DNA of 9,390 bases, taken from NCBI GenBank assembly GCA_945861915.1, contig CAMAWK010000086.1:1-9390 (forward strand), read 5' to 3'. The position numbers were made by a program, and so were the translations under genes. Each line of letters opens with the position of its first letter. The stretch's first letter is position 1. Below, one piece after another: positions 6,863 to 9,390 of this stretch. The stretch is from Flavobacterium psychrophilum (GTDB taxonomy: Bacteria > Bacteroidota > Bacteroidia > Flavobacteriales > Flavobacteriaceae). A model generated the notes under the pieces. That model made no database searches and was not told the DNA's origin. It saw only the letters and a list, made by a program, of their open reading frames with translations.

Positions 6863-6888
6863 GAGATTGCTTCGTGCCTCGCAATGAC
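6863..6888. repeat. interspersed repeat of the 'SLRGTKQS' type
   Basis: The 26-bp stretch begins GAGATTGCTTCGTG and ends CCTCGCAATGAC. On the minus strand it reads from GTCATTGCGAGG onward and encodes SLRGTKQS, a peptide I recognise from spurious small ORFs in many Bacteroidota and other genomes. ATTGC (6866-6870) and GCAAT (6881-6885) form a short inverted repeat with a 10-nt loop. It starts three bases after the glycosyltransferase stop and ends eight bases before the flippase start. It occupies most of the 37-bp spacer and would sit inside any joint transcript. Only one copy is present in the window, so its repeat nature rests on recalled knowledge. Confidence 0.7.
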
Positions 6889-6896
6889 AATAAACA

Positions 6897-8366
6897 ATGG
6901 GAATCGTACTCAATCAGTCTTTAAAAAATACTATCATAACTTATATTGGTTTTGCTATTGGAGGCATTAATACCATTTATTTTTATCCTGTTTTTTTAGG
7001 GGCAACTTATTATGCTTTGGCAAATTATATTCTATCGAGTGCCAATGTTATTATGCCATTATTTGCTATTGGAATGCAAAATACATTGGTCAAGTTTTAC
7101 TCTCAATACGAAACAAATGAGGAGCGTTCACGGTTTTTATCTTTCACAGTATTGTTTCCATTGGTCATTATTATTCCTATGTTCTTGATTGGTTTTTTCT
7201 ATTATGAGGAAATCGTTTTCTTTTTGTCTAGAAGAAATATAATTGTTAAAAAATACATTTGGCTGATTCCATTCATAGGATTATGCATGGCTTATTTCGA
7301 GATTTTTTATGCCTGGCTTCGTGTTCACATGCATTCTGTTTTCGGGAATTTTATCAAAGAAGTCGGCTTGCGATTGGTTTCATTTGTATTAATTGTATCT
7401 GTTTATTACGGTTGGATTACAGTTGAAGGATTTGTTTATGGTACTTCTTTTGTGTATTTGATTGCTTTGATTGTTACCATGTTTTATGCATTTCATATCC
7501 AAAAACCTGTTTTTCAATTTAGTATTCCTAAAAACACCAAAGATGTTTTAGTATATACTTTTTATATCATTTTGTCAGGTAGCGTGGCTAATTTGTTATT
7601 GGATGGCGATAAAATGATTTTAAATCAATATATGAATATTGAAAATATAGCCTATTATTCGGTAGCAACTTATATCGCCTTAGTGATTTCGGTTCCAAGT
7701 AGAGCGATGCATCAAATTGTGTATCCGATTACAGCCAAATTAATGCACGAAAACAAGCATGATGAAATGAATGTTTTGTATAAAAAAACGTCTATCAATC
7801 TTCAAATTGTGGGTGGTTTTGTAATGCTGTGTATTTTTGTCAACATCAACCAATTGTATGAATTAGTTCCTGATGAATACAAAGGAGGAATTCCGGTTGT
7901 TTTTATGATAGGATTATCCAAATATTTTGATTTGATTTTAGGTAATAATAACGCTATTATTTTCAATACTATATACTATCGTGCCGTACTGTTTTTGGGA
8001 GTGCTTTTGGTAGTTTTGACAGTGGCTTTAAATATGGTTTTTATTCCTATTTATGGAATTATGGGATCAGCATTTGCCACATTGTTGTCAATAACTTTAT
8101 ATAGCTTAGCTAAATTGCTTTTTGTAGTCAAGCGATTGGATTTGTATCCTTTTACAAACCAAACTATGTATTCTATTTACCTAACAACCGCCTTGTTTCT
8201 AGGGTTTTATTTTTGGGATTTCCCTTTTTATCCCATAATTGGGATTGCATTGAAGTCCATTTTGGTAACAATTGGCTATGTTTATTTGAACTACAAATTC
8301 GTAATTTCAACTGAAATCAATGAAGTTATTGATACAGTTTTAAGTAAATTGAAAATAGGAAAATAA
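6897..8366 (+). CDS. Wzx-like oligosaccharide flippase (MOP/PST family)
   Basis: This 489-aa polytopic membrane protein, rich in aromatic and aliphatic residues, has about 12-14 hydrophobic segments, the size and layout of MOP-superfamily polysaccharide exporters such as Wzx/RfbX. The N-terminus is MGIVLNQSLKNTIITYIGFA, then GGINTIYFYPVFLG and a loop GMQNTLVKFYSQYETNEERS (around residues 58-77) matching the first cytoplasmic loop of the family. Mid-protein, SVANLLLDGDKMILNQYMN (about 229-247) with YYSVATYIAL is the equivalent repeat in the second half (TM7-TM8). The inferred role is flipping a lipid-linked glycan across the inner membrane, fed by the upstream glycosyltransferase and perhaps the YfhO-type protein. 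The ATG at 6897 is preceded by ACAATAAACA, A-rich as expected, and no Shine-Dalgarno is visible. It ends 6 bp from the convergent dehydrogenase gene. The specific cargo cannot be read from sequence. Confidence 0.88.
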   Translation: MGIVLNQSLKNTIITYIGFAIGGINTIYFYPVFLGATYYALANYILSSANVIMPLFAIGMQNTLVKFYSQYETNEERSRFLSFTVLFPLVIIIPMFLIGFFYYEEIVFFLSRRNIIVKKYIWLIPFIGLCMAYFEIFYAWLRVHMHSVFGNFIKEVGLRLVSFVLIVSVYYGWITVEGFVYGTSFVYLIALIVTMFYAFHIQKPVFQFSIPKNTKDVLVYTFYIILSGSVANLLLDGDKMILNQYMNIENIAYYSVATYIALVISVPSRAMHQIVYPITAKLMHENKHDEMNVLYKKTSINLQIVGGFVMLCIFVNINQLYELVPDEYKGGIPVVFMIGLSKYFDLILGNNNAIIFNTIYYRAVLFLGVLLVVLTVALNMVFIPIYGIMGSAFATLLSITLYSLAKLLFVVKRLDLYPFTNQTMYSIYLTTALFLGFYFWDFPFYPIIGIALKSILVTIGYVYLNYKFVISTEINEVIDTVLSKLKIGK

Positions 8367-8374
8367 TACCTATT
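8354..8374. terminator. weak stem-loop over the convergent stop codons
   Basis: AATAGG (8354-8359) and CCTATT (8369-8374) can pair as a 6-bp stem around a 9-nt loop that contains the flippase TAA. The distal arm reaches into the stop of the opposing gene. A T-rich run follows on the minus-strand reading but not on the plus. It may serve as a shared terminator for the tail-to-tail genes, but the stem is short and AT-rich. Confidence 0.3.
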
Positions 8375-9390
8375 AATACAAACTTGGATATTTCGAAGGA
8401 TTTACTTCATTCATCATACCATATACTTTTTCGAAGATATCCTCGGCAGAAGGTTTTGAAAAATAATCTCCATCAGAACCATAAGCGGGACGATGCGCTT
8501 TTGCAGTAAGGGTTTGCGGTTTGCTGTCAAGATATTGATATCCATCTTGTTTGTCGATAATTTGTTGTAAAACATAAGCCGAAGCACCACCAGGAACATC
8601 TTCATCTATAACCAACAACCGATTTGTCTTGGCAATACTTTTTACACAATCGTTATGAATATCGAATGGGAGCAGGGATTGAATATCGATAATTTCACAA
8701 TCAATTCCAATTTCAGCCAATTCTTTAGCAGCTTGTTGCACTAATCGCAATGTAGAGCCATAAGAAATCAAAGTTATATCATTACCCGATTTGATGGTTT
8801 CAACGACTCCAATCGGTGTTTTGAATTCACCAAAATTCAACGGCATTTTTTCTTTGATACGATAACCGTTTAAACATTCAATAACCAAGGCCGGCTCGTC
8901 GCTTTCCATTAAAGTATTATAAAAACCAGCTGCTTTTGTCATGTTTCTAGGAACTAAAATATGAATCCCTCGTAAGGCGTTAATGATCATTCCCATCGGC
9001 GAACCCGAATGCCAAATTCCTTCTAAACGATGTCCGCGAGTTCTAATAATTAAAGGTGCTTTTTGTTTACCAACAGTTCTGTATTGCAAGGTGGCTAAAT
9101 CATCACTCAAAATTTGAATAGCATAGAGCAAATAATCCAGATATTGTATTTCAGCAATTGGACGCAAACCTCTCAAAGCCATGCCAATTCCTTGACCAAT
9201 AATGGTGGTTTCTCTAATTCCTACATCGGCAACTCGAAGTTCTCCGTATTTTTCTTGCAATCCTTCCAATCCTTGATTTACGTCTCCGATATTTCCAGCA
9301 TCTTCACCAAAAATTAAAGATTCAGGATATTTAGTAAAAATAGCATCAAAATTATCTCTAATAATCATTCTGCCATCGGTATCTTCAACA
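8373..9390 (-). CDS. 2-oxoacid dehydrogenase E1, beta (C-terminal) part of a probable alpha/beta fusion, N-terminus beyond the right edge
   Basis: The minus-strand frame is open to the window edge: before the ATG at 9368 it continues as VEDTDGR, so that ATG is internal. 338 residues are visible, ending NPSKYPSLY. They form the transketolase-like pyrimidine-binding and C-terminal domains of an E1 beta subunit. Landmarks are [40 protein letters not shown] (its Glu is the expected thiamine-activating residue), [66 protein letters not shown] and [18 protein letters not shown]. The wording matches the fused E1 of Bacteroidota, about 660 aa, usually annotated as 2-oxoisovalerate (branched-chain) dehydrogenase. 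The E1 reaction is ThDP-dependent decarboxylation and acylation of the E2 lipoyl group. The alpha half should lie past 9390. It is unrelated to the neighbouring glycan genes. Substrate preference is inferred. Confidence 0.88.
   Translation of the reverse strand, partial: VEDTDGRMIIRDNFDAIFTKYPESLIFGEDAGNIGDVNQGLEGLQEKYGELRVADVGIRETTIIGQGIGMALRGLRPIAEIQYLDYLLYAIQILSDDLATLQYRTVGKQKAPLIIRTRGHRLEGIWHSGSPMGMIINALRGIHILVPRNMTKAAGFYNTLMESDEPALVIECLNGYRIKEKMPLNFGEFKTPIGVVETIKSGNDITLISYGSTLRLVQQAAKELAEIGIDCEIIDIQSLLPFDIHNDCVKSIAKTNRLLVIDEDVPGGASAYVLQQIIDKQDGYQYLDSKPQTLTAKAHRPAYGSDGDYFSKPSAEDIFEKVYGMMNEVNPSKYPSLY

Noticed and set aside
6675..6890. Minus-strand 71-aa ORF beginning MSLRGTKQSH
   Set aside because: It is a spurious frame created by the interspersed repeat and the antisense of the glycosyltransferase end. 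The peptide is the signature of the repeat, not of a gene.
8414..8605. Minus-strand 63-aa ORF
   Set aside because: Alternate frame within the E1 dehydrogenase gene.
9114..9317. Plus-strand 67-aa ORF
   Set aside because: Antisense to well-conserved E1 residues.
9366..9368. ATG at 9368 as the start of the E1 gene
   Set aside because: The frame stays open upstream to the edge and reads VEDTDGR, consistent with the linker of an alpha/beta fusion.

Overview
The window reads as ordinary chromosomal DNA from a low-GC Bacteroidota, most likely a Flavobacterium or close relative. The reasons are the AT-rich sequence, A/T-rich leaders instead of Shine-Dalgarno sites, -7 boxes of the TAnnTTTG type, and several families typical of that group: a DUF4834-type small membrane protein, a large YfhO-type membrane protein and a fused alpha/beta 2-oxoacid dehydrogenase E1. 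These assignments come from reading the translations and recalled family knowledge. No search was run.

Layout. Positions 1-1963 carry two minus-strand genes in a probable operon: a signal-peptide-bearing beta-barrel protein of the MetA/transporter type (1028-1963), followed by a GNAT-type acetyltransferase-like protein that runs off the left edge (1-1004). A 125-bp divergent spacer (1964-2088) holds promoter-like boxes for both directions and a near-palindrome. Rightward from there run DUF4834 (2089-2370), a YfhO-family GT-C-like membrane protein (2467-4887), a two-gene cassette of a 57-aa protein and a minimal nucleotidyltransferase (4913-5544), a GT4-type glycosyltransferase (5567-6859) and a Wzx-like flippase (6897-8366). 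A minus-strand E1 dehydrogenase gene meets the flippase tail-to-tail, 6 bp apart, and runs off the right edge (8373-9390).

How they work together. The YfhO protein, the glycosyltransferase and the flippase together look like a small envelope-glycan module: a cytosolic sugar transfer, a lipid-linked flipping step and a membrane-embedded late transfer. This is inferred from family and order. The nucleotidyltransferase and its small partner do not obviously belong to that pathway. They overlap by ATGA and resemble MNT/AbiEii-type toxin-antitoxin-like pairs, which makes them the best candidate here for a poorly described system. A second notable signal is a short interspersed repeat between the glycosyltransferase and flippase genes. 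Its reverse strand encodes the peptide SLRGTKQS, which I recognise from spurious ORFs in many genomes. No tRNA, rRNA, CRISPR array, transposase or phage gene was seen, and no stretch over 300 bp lacks a gene.
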